A stretch of DNA of 64,000 bases from positions 1,836,390 through 1,900,389 of the forward strand of contig NZ_PIPX01000001.1 of NCBI RefSeq assembly GCF_003987225.1. The letters run 5' to 3'. The notes beneath the pieces were generated by a model, which ran no database searches, was not told the DNA's origin, and worked only from the letters and a program-made list of their open reading frames with translations. This document shows, in pieces, positions 53,573-62,918 of this stretch. A program made the translations under genes and the position numbers. Within the stretch, counting starts at the first letter, position 1; every line of letters begins with the position of its first letter. Origin of the DNA: Pseudidiomarina homiensis. GTDB lineage: Bacteria > Pseudomonadota > Gammaproteobacteria > Enterobacterales > Alteromonadaceae.

Positions 53573-54988
53573 ATGGAGCAGAAAGTCAAAGTCATGGCGG
53601 CGGATAAAGTGAAGATCCAACGCCCCGATCCGAACAAGAAAAACAACGACTACTCGCCGCGCAGCCGGATTTATGTGCGCGACGTGAAAGGTAAGCTCGA
53701 ATACTTCCGTCGCACCTTTGGCTTTTTACTGTTGTTTGTGTTTGCTGCTATTCCTTGGCTCCAGTGGAATGGCGATCAAGCGGTACTCCTCGACATTGCC
53801 AACCAACGCTTCCGTATTTTCGGCATGACGCTGTGGCCGCAAGACCTCACTATTCTCGCATGGATTTCTATTGTTGCTGCGTTCGCCCTTTTCTTTGTTA
53901 CGACTTTATACGGCCGTGTTTGGTGTGGCTTTATGTGCCCGCAGACCACGTGGACGTTTATTTTCATGTGGATTGAAAAGAAATTTGAAGGTCCACGCAA
54001 CAAGCAAATCGCATTAGATCGTCGACCTTGGGATGTTGACAAGCTGTGGCGTAAAACCGGTAAGCATGCAGCATGGCTCTTGGTGGCTTTGTTGACTTCA
54101 ATGACGTTTGTCGGTTATTTCACCGATGTTAGCAACCTATTCGTGAATTTTTGGACGTTTAACGTCGGCTTCTGGGCGATTTTTTCGGTCTTGTTCTTCA
54201 CGTTTTGTACTTACGGTAACGCGGGCTGGATGCGCGAAATTATGTGTACCCACATGTGCCCTTACGCACGCTTCCAATCGGCGATGTTCGATCAAGACAC
54301 GGTGACTGTTTCGTATGACCCGAATCGTGGTGAACCGCGCGGGCCGCGTTCGCGTAAAGCCGACCACAAAGAGCAGGGGCTAGGCGACTGCATTGATTGC
54401 TACATGTGCGTGCAGGTTTGTCCGACAGGTATCGATATCCGCAATGGTTTGCAATACGAGTGCATCAACTGCGGAGCTTGTGTGGACGCCTGTAACGACG
54501 TGATGGATAAAATGAATTACCCGCGTGGGCTGATTCGTTTTACAACTGAACGCAATCTGAAAGGTGGCCGCACGCGCAAAACACGTTTCAAAGCGGTGGG
54601 TTACTTTGTGGTGATGGTTGCCATGACGGGCTTGTTGATTTGGGATATTTCAACCCGCAAACCTCTCGAAGTCGATGTCTTGCGTGATCGTAACCAGCTT
54701 TATAGCATCAGCATGGAAGGTTGGGTGCAGAACGTTTACACGCTGAAAGTACTGAACAAGTCGCAGCTACCACAGACGTTTACCATCGACGTTGCAGGCT
54801 TCGAACGCACCCAGCTAAGCGGCAACACCACAGTCACCATTGATGGCGGCAGTATCGCTACAGTGCCGGTCACGTTGGCGGTGCATCCAGACGATGTGAC
54901 TCAACGCGTTCACGATATTCGCTTTGTGGTGACCAGTACTGATGGTGAAGTCACCGAGCAACACGAAACGAGCTTCCTTTATGAGTAA
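53573..54988 (+). CDS. ccoG: Cytochrome c oxidase accessory protein CcoG (FixG)
   Basis: 471 residues. Multiple helices, then two 4Fe-4S clusters (GDCIDCYMCVQVCPTGIDIR and ECINCGACVDACNDVMDKMN) and a C-terminal Ig-like periplasmic domain (FTIDVAGFERTQL, IATVPVTLAVHPDD). CcoG is needed for copper handling during cbb3 oxidase assembly. Its end overlaps the frame of the next gene by a few bases. No ccoNOQP genes are in this window. Confidence 0.95.
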   Translation: MEQKVKVMAADKVKIQRPDPNKKNNDYSPRSRIYVRDVKGKLEYFRRTFGFLLLFVFAAIPWLQWNGDQAVLLDIANQRFRIFGMTLWPQDLTILAWISIVAAFALFFVTTLYGRVWCGFMCPQTTWTFIFMWIEKKFEGPRNKQIALDRRPWDVDKLWRKTGKHAAWLLVALLTSMTFVGYFTDVSNLFVNFWTFNVGFWAIFSVLFFTFCTYGNAGWMREIMCTHMCPYARFQSAMFDQDTVTVSYDPNRGEPRGPRSRKADHKEQGLGDCIDCYMCVQVCPTGIDIRNGLQYECINCGACVDACNDVMDKMNYPRGLIRFTTERNLKGGRTRKTRFKAVGYFVVMVAMTGLLIWDISTRKPLEVDVLRDRNQLYSISMEGWVQNVYTLKVLNKSQLPQTFTIDVAGFERTQLSGNTTVTIDGGSIATVPVTLAVHPDDVTQRVHDIRFVVTSTDGEVTEQHETSFLYE

Positions 54989-55007
54989 TCGTGAGGACGA
55001 CCAGCGC

Positions 55008-56009
55008 ATGGATGCTGGCAGTGATTTTAGCTTTTCAGGTTTGACACCGGACCTTATCGCCAATGCCCTTGCCAGTGTGGGTGTTGATCCTACGTCGGGT
55101 CTGCTGGCACTGAATAGCTACGAGAACCGGGTTTACCAATTCATTGCGGACGACCAAAAGCGTTATGTGGCCAAGTTTTATCGGCCAGCACGCTGGAGCA
55201 ATGAGCAGATTCTCGAAGAACATGCCTTTACCGCAGAGCTCCTTGCCGAGGACGTGCCTGCGGTGGCGCCTTTAGTGCTTGATGGTGCCACCTTGCATAG
55301 CTTTGAAGGCTACCGCTTTAGCGTTTTCCCTAGCGTTGGTGGGCGTGCTGTTGAGCCAGGCGATGTCGACCAGCTTGAGCGTATTGGTCGGCAAATTGGC
55401 CGTTTACATGCGGTGGCGCGGCAAGGTGAATTTAAACATCGAAAGCGCCTGACTGCTGAAGATCATGTCAGTGCCTCGTTGGTCACGTTGCGACAGACCC
55501 CGCTTATCCCCGACAATCTGCAGAGCGCATTCTGGGCCATTGCTGAACCGTTGAGCGACTTATTGCTTGAGACCGATTTCAGCGGTTTTGATCAACAACG
55601 TTTGCATGGCGACTGCCATATTGGCAATATGCTGTTGCGTGATGACTTGCTGACCTTTGTTGATTTTGATGACGCCATGACGGGCCCTGCGGTCCAAGAT
55701 CTTTGGATGATGTTAGCGGGTGATGATCGTCAGCAACGCTGGCAACAGCTTGATGCGTTGGTGAGCGGCTACGAAGAATTTTGTGATTTTGATGAGCGTG
55801 AAACGCAATTGATTGAACCCTTACGCGGTTTTCGCATCATACACTACATGGCGTGGCTGGCGCGGCGCTGGGAAGACGCAGCGTTTCAACGCGCATTTCC
55901 GTGGTTTGCTGAGCAACGCTACTGGGAACAACAAGTGTTGGCACTCAAAGAACAGTATGCTGCGTTGCAAGAAGCGCCGTTGGAATTGCGCCCGAATTTT
56001 AATTTTTAA
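55008..56009 (+). CDS. srkA: Stress response kinase A (YihE)
   Basis: 333 residues from ATG 55008, chosen because MDAGSDFSFSGLTPDLIANAL aligns with the start of E. coli SrkA; an ATG at 54981 is also open. Kinase features: SYENRVYQF, VAKFYRPARWS, LHGDCHIGNML (catalytic), FVDFDDAMTGPAVQDLWM. SrkA is a Ser/Thr kinase that counters cell-death signalling under stress. dsbA follows after 36 bases, the same order as in enteric bacteria (srkA-dsbA). Confidence 0.93.
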   Translation: MDAGSDFSFSGLTPDLIANALASVGVDPTSGLLALNSYENRVYQFIADDQKRYVAKFYRPARWSNEQILEEHAFTAELLAEDVPAVAPLVLDGATLHSFEGYRFSVFPSVGGRAVEPGDVDQLERIGRQIGRLHAVARQGEFKHRKRLTAEDHVSASLVTLRQTPLIPDNLQSAFWAIAEPLSDLLLETDFSGFDQQRLHGDCHIGNMLLRDDLLTFVDFDDAMTGPAVQDLWMMLAGDDRQQRWQQLDALVSGYEEFCDFDERETQLIEPLRGFRIIHYMAWLARRWEDAAFQRAFPWFAEQRYWEQQVLALKEQYAALQEAPLELRPNFNF

Positions 56010-56045
56010 GTTAAGTAACTATTAGTAACTACAGGAAATAACCAA

Positions 56046-56651
56046 ATGAAGAAGTTGTTGTTTGCCGTTTTGGCCTTGATGCTGTTCCCTGCCGCTGCGC
56101 AGCAATTTGAAGAAGGCGTACACTACGAAGTGATCGCTGAACAGGGTACTGAAGAGCCAATCATTACTGAATATTTCTCGTTTTTCTGTGGCGCTTGCTA
56201 TCGCTTTGAGCCGATCGCTCAAGCTATGGCAGAGAAGTACCCCCAAGCGTTTGAAAAGTCGCATGTATCGTTCATCAACTATAAAGGTCAAGGGATGATG
56301 ATGAACCAAGCGTGGGCGTTAGCGCAGCGACTCGATAAAGAGAAAGAAATTTCGGCAGCGATCTTTCAGCGTAACTTTGCGCAAGGCAATATGATTGGCA
56401 GCAAAGAAGACTTTGAAGCTATTTTTGCCACCAACGGTGTTGAGAAAGCCGACTTCAACAAGATGATTAATAGCTTTGGTGTACGCGGTATGGCGAACAA
56501 GATGGATCGTGAAGCGTCCAACTACGGTGTGAACTCAACACCAACCTTTATCGTCAACGGCAAGTATAAGTTGATTCCGCAAGGTTTCAGCGAAAGCCAG
56601 AATTTTGCCGACGACTTTATTGCTGCGGCGGGTTATCTGCTCGAGAAGTAA
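56046..56651 (+). CDS. dsbA: Thiol-disulfide oxidoreductase DsbA
   Basis: 201 residues with signal peptide (MKKLLFAVLALMLFPAAAQ). Active site is Cys48-Gly-Ala-Cys51 (FFCGACYRFEP), unlike CPHC of E. coli, in a thioredoxin fold with helical insert and cis-Pro (NSTPTFIVNG). Introduces disulfides into periplasmic proteins. The CGAC dipeptide should change redox strength. Ribosome site ACAGGAAA. Its end overlaps the convergent yihG by 35 bases. Confidence 0.93.
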   Translation: MKKLLFAVLALMLFPAAAQQFEEGVHYEVIAEQGTEEPIITEYFSFFCGACYRFEPIAQAMAEKYPQAFEKSHVSFINYKGQGMMMNQAWALAQRLDKEKEISAAIFQRNFAQGNMIGSKEDFEAIFATNGVEKADFNKMINSFGVRGMANKMDREASNYGVNSTPTFIVNGKYKLIPQGFSESQNFADDFIAAAGYLLEK

Positions 56652-57531
56652 GCTCCTCAATTACCTCATCTTTATGCTTCCAGCGTTGGTTTAACCAGCG
56701 CTGGAAAGTGTCTTTAAAGTCCCCATCGTTAAAGTAATCACCAATAAGTTCTGGCTGCATTGGAATGGTTTCGACATTCACATAAATATCGCGTAGCTGG
56801 CCGCTAAGCAACAACCACACGGCTGGACGTTTGCTCGACGGATAGACAATGGTGATGTCCAAGATTGCATCGAATTGCTCGCCCATGGTTTGTAGAGTAA
56901 ATGCTGTGCCACCTGCTTTCGGTGGTAATAGATGCTTGAACGTGCTTTTTTTGCGCTTATGCTTTTCAGGTGTGAAGCGCGTGCCCTCACAAAAATTAAT
57001 CACGGTGGTGGGAATATGCCGGAACTTAGCACACTTCTTTTGCGTCGTGGCAATGTCACGCCCTTTCAAATGCGGCTTGCGAGCAATTTTTTCGCGGCTA
57101 TAACGCTTCATGAACGGCATATCGAGCGTCCAGCAGCCAAGTCCAATAATCGGTACCCAAAACAATTGCTGTTTTAAGAAAAACCGTGGCATCGGCATAT
57201 TGCGCGATGCTAAGTGCATGAGTACCAAAATATCTACCCAACTTAAGTGATTGCATAAAATCATGTACCAACGGTCGCGATGTAACTGCGCATCACCCTG
57301 AATATGCCAGTGCATCGGTTGGGTGAGGCGGAACATCATTGACATAGCGTAACCCCATAGGCGAAAGAGGCCATTGGCAAAGGTCGATAAACCGCGCTGA
57401 ATGACTGGAATGGGGAGCAGCAGCTTAGGTAATCCGACCAAGATCACTAAAAGGCCGATAATCGCAGTGGCAAGCGCACCAAAAGTGAAGTTAATGATGA
57501 CGCGAAAAGGCGCTAATAATAGCGTAAGCAT
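56617..57531 (-). CDS. yihG: 1-acyl-sn-glycerol-3-phosphate acyltransferase, YihG-like
   Basis: 304 residues from ATG 57531 (GGGA upstream), matching the length of E. coli YihG (310). The open frame reaches 57624; another ATG at 57558 is possible. Acyltransferase motif LCNHLSWVDILVL (the HxxxxD), EGTRFTPEKHK and the conserved FLKQQLFWVPIIGLGCWTLDMPFMKRYS. It acylates lysophosphatidate in membrane phospholipid synthesis. The gene ends inside dsbA on the other strand. Confidence 0.9.
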   Translation of the reverse strand: MLTLLLAPFRVIINFTFGALATAIIGLLVILVGLPKLLLPIPVIQRGLSTFANGLFRLWGYAMSMMFRLTQPMHWHIQGDAQLHRDRWYMILCNHLSWVDILVLMHLASRNMPMPRFFLKQQLFWVPIIGLGCWTLDMPFMKRYSREKIARKPHLKGRDIATTQKKCAKFRHIPTTVINFCEGTRFTPEKHKRKKSTFKHLLPPKAGGTAFTLQTMGEQFDAILDITIVYPSSKRPAVWLLLSGQLRDIYVNVETIPMQPELIGDYFNDGDFKDTFQRWLNQRWKHKDEVIEELTSRADNPPQQ

Positions 57532-57655
57532 AAGAGATCCCGACCAGCCAAGTATCATCTCATCATACGGAAATTGCGGGGTAAAGCTCAACTTTAATTC
57601 GGTCTGAAAGAGCCATCTATGCACTTGCCAGTGGCGAAGAAAACAGCTACAGTTA

Positions 57656-57675
57656 TACTGTATATCTATACAGTA
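57656..57675 (+). promoter_or_regulatory. LexA (SOS) box of imuA-imuB-dnaE2
   Basis: TACTGTATATCTATACAGTA is a near-perfect E. coli-type SOS box (CTGT-N8-ACAG), 14 bases before the imuA ATG. It places the cassette under LexA. GAGG ribosome site lies between. Confidence 0.9.
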
Positions 57676-57689
57676 GTTGCGAGGTTGTT

Positions 57690-58331
57690 ATGGCACACCC
57701 TTTACAAGATTTAGTGCACAAAGGATGGGTCTGGCAGGGACGTGAAGCCGCTGAACAGTTAGCGCCAGAGCAGTTAGTCAGTAGTGGTTGGGCAGAGCTC
57801 GATCGGCGGCTGGGTGGTGGTTGGCTGCGTGGGGCAGTTCATGAAGTACAGGTGCAGCGTGACTTTCAGGGCGAGCTGGCTTTGTTGTTGCCGGTGTTGC
57901 TCGCGCAAAACAAGCCTTGCCTATGGTTGAATCCGCCTTGTCAGCCTTATTGGCCTGGTTTGCGTTATCAGCAACTTAAGCAAGCACCATTATGGCTCCA
58001 CGAAAGTGAACAAAAGCAAGCTTTGTGGGCATTTGAGCAAGCATTGCAGAGCGAAGCGTTAGGCGTGGTGGTGGCGTGGTTTAACACGGTCGATGCCAGC
58101 GCTGTACGACGTTTGCAGCAAAGCGCCGCTAAGCACCAGCAACTCGCTTTTGTCATCACGCCATGGCAACAAACCACCGAAGCCCGTGCTTATGTGAATC
58201 GCATACAACTCAGTTGGGCGGCTGAACAACTTCAGGTTGCGGTACTCAAGCGGCGTGCCGGTTGGCCTTTGCCCGCTTTTCCTTGCAGTGTAGAGCGCCA
58301 CTTGCCGGAGCGGCGACGGCTATCAGCATGA
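57690..58331 (+). CDS. imuA: Translesion synthesis accessory protein ImuA (SulA/RecA-like)
   Basis: 213 residues. RecA-like N-terminal half with GWAELDRRLGGGWLRGAVHEV and a VVAWFNTVDASAVRRLQQSA block typical for ImuA, then a short C-terminal part (RRAGWPLPAFPCSVERH). It supports mutagenic repair with ImuB and DnaE2. The stop overlaps the imuB ATG as ATGA. A perfect LexA box lies just upstream. Confidence 0.92.
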   Translation: MAHPLQDLVHKGWVWQGREAAEQLAPEQLVSSGWAELDRRLGGGWLRGAVHEVQVQRDFQGELALLLPVLLAQNKPCLWLNPPCQPYWPGLRYQQLKQAPLWLHESEQKQALWAFEQALQSEALGVVVAWFNTVDASAVRRLQQSAAKHQQLAFVITPWQQTTEARAYVNRIQLSWAAEQLQVAVLKRRAGWPLPAFPCSVERHLPERRRLSA

Positions 58332-59809
58332 GACAAGCCAAACTTTGGTGGTTCTTGCATGTACCGCAGTTGTTGCTTGATGAGCAATTGAGTTTGCAGA
58401 GTCAGGAGCAGCAACAGCGGCCACAGGTACTCTGTACTAGTGATGGTCAGCGTCGACGCCAGGTGGTGCAAGTGAATCGTGCAGCAGTCGCAGGAGGTGT
58501 ACGTGTGGGTATGGCTGAGGTGACAGCAAGTACTTTGTTGCCTGATTTACAGCAACGTGATTACGACGAAGATCGTGAAGTACAAGTGCTTAGACGGTTG
58601 GCGCAGTGGCTACATCAAGATATTGCACAGATTGCGCTGTACCCACCGCATGGCTTATTGCTGGCCGTGCATGATCTACAACGTATGTACGGAGGTTATG
58701 TTGGGGTACAGCGGCAACTACAACGGCGCTTGCATTGTATTGCTGTGGAGTATGTTGTAGCGGCGGGTTACAGCCCCTTGGTTGCGCAGTTATTGGCACA
58801 ATCAGGTAAAAACATACTGAGCGCCGATAAGGCGGTTTTACAGCATGAGCTTGGGCAAGTGTCCATAGCGCAAAGCTTATTGCCAGCGCAGCAACAACAA
58901 CAGTTACAAGAGGTCGGTATTGAGCGACTTGGAGCGTTGTTACACCTTCCTGTTGCTGAATTAGGTGCGCGCTTTGGCCGCAATATGCTCAGTTATATGG
59001 CGCAATTAAAAGGTGAATTGTTACCACCGCAGCAATGGTATCACCCGCCATTACGCTTCCGTGAGTGTCTCGATTTATTGACCGAAGTCGCTAGTTGGCA
59101 ACAGCTTTTGTTTCCGTTACGGCGGCTATTGCAACAATTAGAGGCGTTTTTACAAGTACGGCAACTGAGCGTGACAGAGTTGGCGCTGATTGCACACCAC
59201 CGTGATAAACGACAGACCTTTGTGCGAGTGGCGTTTGCCCTGCCTCTATGGCGGCAGCGCGACATGTTGCAATTGGTGCAGCTCCAGTTAGAACGGCAGC
59301 AGTTAAAGACTCCCGCTTTGGAATTAAGCTTACGTGCGGAAGACTTTAGTGCCCGGGAAGTTCAGCACGGCAGTTGCTTGCCTGCCCAGCAAGATGCCCA
59401 TACGCAGCGTAACGAGCAACGGCAGTTGCAAGCGTTATTGGGTAAGCTGCAAGCGCGTTTAGGTGAGCAAGCCGTGCAACAAGCACAATGGGTGCAGGAC
59501 TGGCGACCAGAGCTGGCGCAGCAATGGCAAACGAGTGCCGCAGCGCAAATGAAAACGGCAATATCCGCGCATTTGCCGCGGCCGCTGTGGTTATTGCCTG
59601 AAGCCGAGCCGATCAACGTTAGTGACTGGCAATTGCAGTGGGGCCCAGAACGCATTCAAAGCGGTTGGTGGGATGGGCAAAGTATGGTGCGCGATTACTT
59701 TATTGCGCTGGATAGGTGGCAACGACAAGGTTGGATCTACCGCACTTGCGTAAGCTACCAGAGCAACGAAAGCAGCGAACAGTGGTATTTGCATGGTTGG
59801 TATAGCTAA
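58328..59809 (+). CDS. imuB: Y-family-like polymerase homologue ImuB
   Basis: 493 residues from ATG 58328, the ATGA overlap with imuA; the frame extends upstream without start support. The N-terminus AKLWWFLHVPQLLLDEQLSL, RRQVVQVNRAAVAGGVRVGM and FGRNMLSYMAQLKGE fit ImuB. As in the family, the catalytic acidic residues of Y polymerases look absent, so it is an adaptor to the beta clamp. dnaE2 overlaps its end by 17 bases. Confidence 0.92.
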   Translation: MRQAKLWWFLHVPQLLLDEQLSLQSQEQQQRPQVLCTSDGQRRRQVVQVNRAAVAGGVRVGMAEVTASTLLPDLQQRDYDEDREVQVLRRLAQWLHQDIAQIALYPPHGLLLAVHDLQRMYGGYVGVQRQLQRRLHCIAVEYVVAAGYSPLVAQLLAQSGKNILSADKAVLQHELGQVSIAQSLLPAQQQQQLQEVGIERLGALLHLPVAELGARFGRNMLSYMAQLKGELLPPQQWYHPPLRFRECLDLLTEVASWQQLLFPLRRLLQQLEAFLQVRQLSVTELALIAHHRDKRQTFVRVAFALPLWRQRDMLQLVQLQLERQQLKTPALELSLRAEDFSAREVQHGSCLPAQQDAHTQRNEQRQLQALLGKLQARLGEQAVQQAQWVQDWRPELAQQWQTSAAAQMKTAISAHLPRPLWLLPEAEPINVSDWQLQWGPERIQSGWWDGQSMVRDYFIALDRWQRQGWIYRTCVSYQSNESSEQWYLHGWYS

Positions 59810-62800
59810 CAGCGGCGAACAGTGGCGCCCGAGCGCTCTTAATTGTGTCACCAACTACAGTTTCTTGTATGGTGCGGCACATCCGCATGAGTATATTCAA
59901 CGTGCAGTGCAGCTTGACTACCGAGCGTTAGCGATTACTGACGAGTGTTCAGTGGCAGGTGTCGTGCGAGCCTTCATCGCGATGAAAGGTCTAGCTCACC
60001 AACTTAAGCTCTTAATTGGCAGTTTCTTTGTCGTGGCTGACGTCGGCACACTCATCGTGTTAGCGCAAAATCGCCAAGGGTACGGTCAACTTTGCCGCTT
60101 AATAACCTTAGGCCGTAGCCGCTGCGCCAAAGGTAGTTATCAGGTTGAGATCAGTGATTTTTTACAGGGACTCGACGACTGTTTGCTGCTTTGGCGTCCT
60201 CAAGAACAGCGCTTTAGCGAACACTTGAGTAAGCTACGTACGGCTTTTTCGGAGCGCTTATGGTTGGCCTATGCACGGCACTATCAGGCCACGGATGTAA
60301 GTGAAGTACGCACATATCAGCATTACCAACGCATCAGTCAGCTCCCAGTCGTTGCCGTTGACGAAGTGCTTTACCCTGAACCTGAGCGGCAGAAATTGCA
60401 TGATGTGATGACGGCGATTCGTTATCGGCAAACGTTGTCTGAGGGTCGTGCCAACTTACGCCCGAATGCTGAGCATTATTTACGTTCGGCGGCACAGCTA
60501 AAACGTTGTTATCCAGAGTCGTGGTTATATGCTACCGATACGATTGTGGTGCGTTGTGATTTTCAATTGAGTGAGCTTAGCTACGAGTACCCTGCCGAAC
60601 TCGTCCTCGAGGGCATGAGCGCCACAGAGCACCTGCGTCAGCTTGTCTATGCAGGCGCCAAACAGCGCTTTCCAGATGGTTTGCGAAGCGACGTACAGGC
60701 AAAGCTAGAGAAAGAACTGAGTCTTATTGCCGAATTAAAGTACGAGTATTTCTTTTTAACGATTCATGACATTGTGCAGTTTGCTCAGCAGCGTGGGATT
60801 CTGTATCAAGGCCGTGGTTCTGCCGCCAACTCTGTTGTTTGTTACTGCCTGCAAATCACAGCGGTTAATCCTGACCAAGTCGATGTCTTGTTTGAACGCT
60901 TTATTTCGAAAGAGCGTGATGAACCCCCCGACATTGATGTCGACTTTGAGCATCAGCGCCGCGAAGAAGTCATTCAATACATCTATAAGAAGTACGGTCG
61001 TGATCGTGCAGCGTTGGCGGCTACGGTGATTCGCTACCGGTTACGCAGTGCCTTTCGGGATGTCGGTAAGGCGCTTGGTTTTAATGAGCAAGAACTCGGG
61101 CACTACTTGCGACAAATAGATCGTCGCGACCAAGACACTCCTTGGTATGAGCAATTGGCATTGCTACAAAAAGGTTTACCGCATACCGAGCGCGGACGTT
61201 GGTTATTGCAACTTACCGAACAGCTACGAGGCTTTCCGCGGCACTTATCACAGCATGTGGGCGGCTTTGTCATTGCTGCTGGCCCATTAGCCGATTTAGT
61301 GCCTATTGAGCGTGCCAGTATGGCTGATCGTACTGTGATTCAATGGGACAAAGACGACTTAGAAACACTAAAGTTGATCAAGGTTGATGTTCTAGCTTTG
61401 GGCATGTTGTCGGCCTTGCGACGCATGTTGCAATTGGTTGCCGAGCACTATCAACGGCCGCTGGATTTAGCCAGTATTCCTACCGAAGACCCTAAGGTTT
61501 ACCAGATGTTGCAATGCGCCGACTCCATAGGCGTATTCCAGATCGAGTCACGCGCACAAATGAATATGTTGCCACGGCTGCGCCCAGCTACCTTTTATGA
61601 CTTGGTAGTGCAAATCGCCATTGTGCGGCCAGGGCCAATTCAAGGTGACATGGTCCATCCTTATTTACGGCGCCGTGCGGGCGAAGAAGCGGTGACCTAT
61701 CCGAGTGAAGAGGTACGGCAAGTGACCGAGCGCACTTTGGGCGTACCGATTTTCCAGGAGCAAGTGATCAAGCTGGCTATGGTGGCAGCTGGGTTTAGTG
61801 GTGGCGAGGCAGATCAATTACGCCGTGCTATGGCCAACTGGCGTAGTACCGGCGAGCTACAGCAATTCGAACAACGTTTGATTGCGGGTATGCAGGAACG
61901 TGGCTATCGACTTGATTTTGCCCAGCGCATTTACCAGCAAATTTGTGGTTTTGGCGAGTACGGCTTTCCAGAGTCACATTCGGCGAGTTTTGCTAACTTA
62001 GCTTATGCATCGGCGTGGTTTAAGTACCATTACCCTGCAGCGTTCTATTGTGGTCTTTTGAACAGTTTGCCGATGGGGTTTTATTCGGCGGATCAGCTGA
62101 TCCAAGATGCGCGCCGTCATGATGTCACCATTTTGCCGGTCGATATTCAAACCAGTACTTGGCACCATCAACTGGTGCCAATGCAAAATGGTATGGCTTT
62201 ACGGCTAGGTTTTTGTTTAGTTCGCGGGTTGAACGAAACACAAGTGCAAGCTGTGTTGGCGCTCCGCCCTGCAGCAGGCTTTGCTTCATTAAGTGCCTTA
62301 CGCCGCGCTGGCGCAAGTCCTGCATTATTACAACGATTTGCTGCCGCCGATGCATTGAAGAAAATAACTGGACACCGTTATCAAAGTCAGTGGCAGACGC
62401 TTGCCGAGAAAGTTGAACAGTTACCTTTGTTTGTTGATGGCGAAACGAGTGCTTGCCAAGATAGACATGTCTTAGAGCTAACGCCACCTACCGAAGTGAA
62501 GAGTTTAGCGGCAGATTATCGGGTGTTGGGCACCTCTATTCGTCGCCACCCTCTCGCATTACTGCGTGAACGTCGGTTGTTAGCTGGTGTGCGCACAGCT
62601 GCTGAGCTGGCAGGTTGCCGCCATCAACAAATCGTACAAGTGGCGGGATTGGTTACGTGTCGACAGCGACCAGGCACGGCGGGTGGTGTGACCTTTATTA
62701 CTTTAGAAGATGAAACGGGTATGGTGAACGTGGTGATATGGCAAGCAACGGCCCGCGCCCAGCGCCAGGAATACCTTACTGCAAGGTTATTAAAAGTTGT

Positions 62801-62918
62801 GGGGACTGTCGAAATACATGGCGAGGTCATTCACGTTATTGCCGGGCGCTTAGAAGATGGCGCGCCATTGCTGGCGCAACTCGAGATGGAAGGGAAGCGT
62901 TCGCGTGACTTTCACTAA
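59793..62918 (+). CDS. dnaE2: Error-prone DNA polymerase III alpha subunit DnaE2
   Basis: 1041 residues, about the usual length of ImuC/DnaE2. PHP start VTNYSFLYGAAHPHEYI, polymerase core GRGSAANSVVCYCLQIT, catalytic PPDIDVDFEHQRREEVI and KYGRDRAALAATVIRYR, and a C-terminal OB domain (VAGLVTCRQRPGTAGGVTFITLEDETG). It does mutagenic bypass synthesis with ImuA and ImuB under SOS control. It overlaps imuB by 17 bases, so the three genes form one transcript. Convergent with the next gene by a CTAA stop overlap. Confidence 0.95.
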   Translation: MVGIANSGEQWRPSALNCVTNYSFLYGAAHPHEYIQRAVQLDYRALAITDECSVAGVVRAFIAMKGLAHQLKLLIGSFFVVADVGTLIVLAQNRQGYGQLCRLITLGRSRCAKGSYQVEISDFLQGLDDCLLLWRPQEQRFSEHLSKLRTAFSERLWLAYARHYQATDVSEVRTYQHYQRISQLPVVAVDEVLYPEPERQKLHDVMTAIRYRQTLSEGRANLRPNAEHYLRSAAQLKRCYPESWLYATDTIVVRCDFQLSELSYEYPAELVLEGMSATEHLRQLVYAGAKQRFPDGLRSDVQAKLEKELSLIAELKYEYFFLTIHDIVQFAQQRGILYQGRGSAANSVVCYCLQITAVNPDQVDVLFERFISKERDEPPDIDVDFEHQRREEVIQYIYKKYGRDRAALAATVIRYRLRSAFRDVGKALGFNEQELGHYLRQIDRRDQDTPWYEQLALLQKGLPHTERGRWLLQLTEQLRGFPRHLSQHVGGFVIAAGPLADLVPIERASMADRTVIQWDKDDLETLKLIKVDVLALGMLSALRRMLQLVAEHYQRPLDLASIPTEDPKVYQMLQCADSIGVFQIESRAQMNMLPRLRPATFYDLVVQIAIVRPGPIQGDMVHPYLRRRAGEEAVTYPSEEVRQVTERTLGVPIFQEQVIKLAMVAAGFSGGEADQLRRAMANWRSTGELQQFEQRLIAGMQERGYRLDFAQRIYQQICGFGEYGFPESHSASFANLAYASAWFKYHYPAAFYCGLLNSLPMGFYSADQLIQDARRHDVTILPVDIQTSTWHHQLVPMQNGMALRLGFCLVRGLNETQVQAVLALRPAAGFASLSALRRAGASPALLQRFAAADALKKITGHRYQSQWQTLAEKVEQLPLFVDGETSACQDRHVLELTPPTEVKSLAADYRVLGTSIRRHPLALLRERRLLAGVRTAAELAGCRHQQIVQVAGLVTCRQRPGTAGGVTFITLEDETGMVNVVIWQATARAQRQEYLTARLLKVVGTVEIHGEVIHVIAGRLEDGAPLLAQLEMEGKRSRDFH

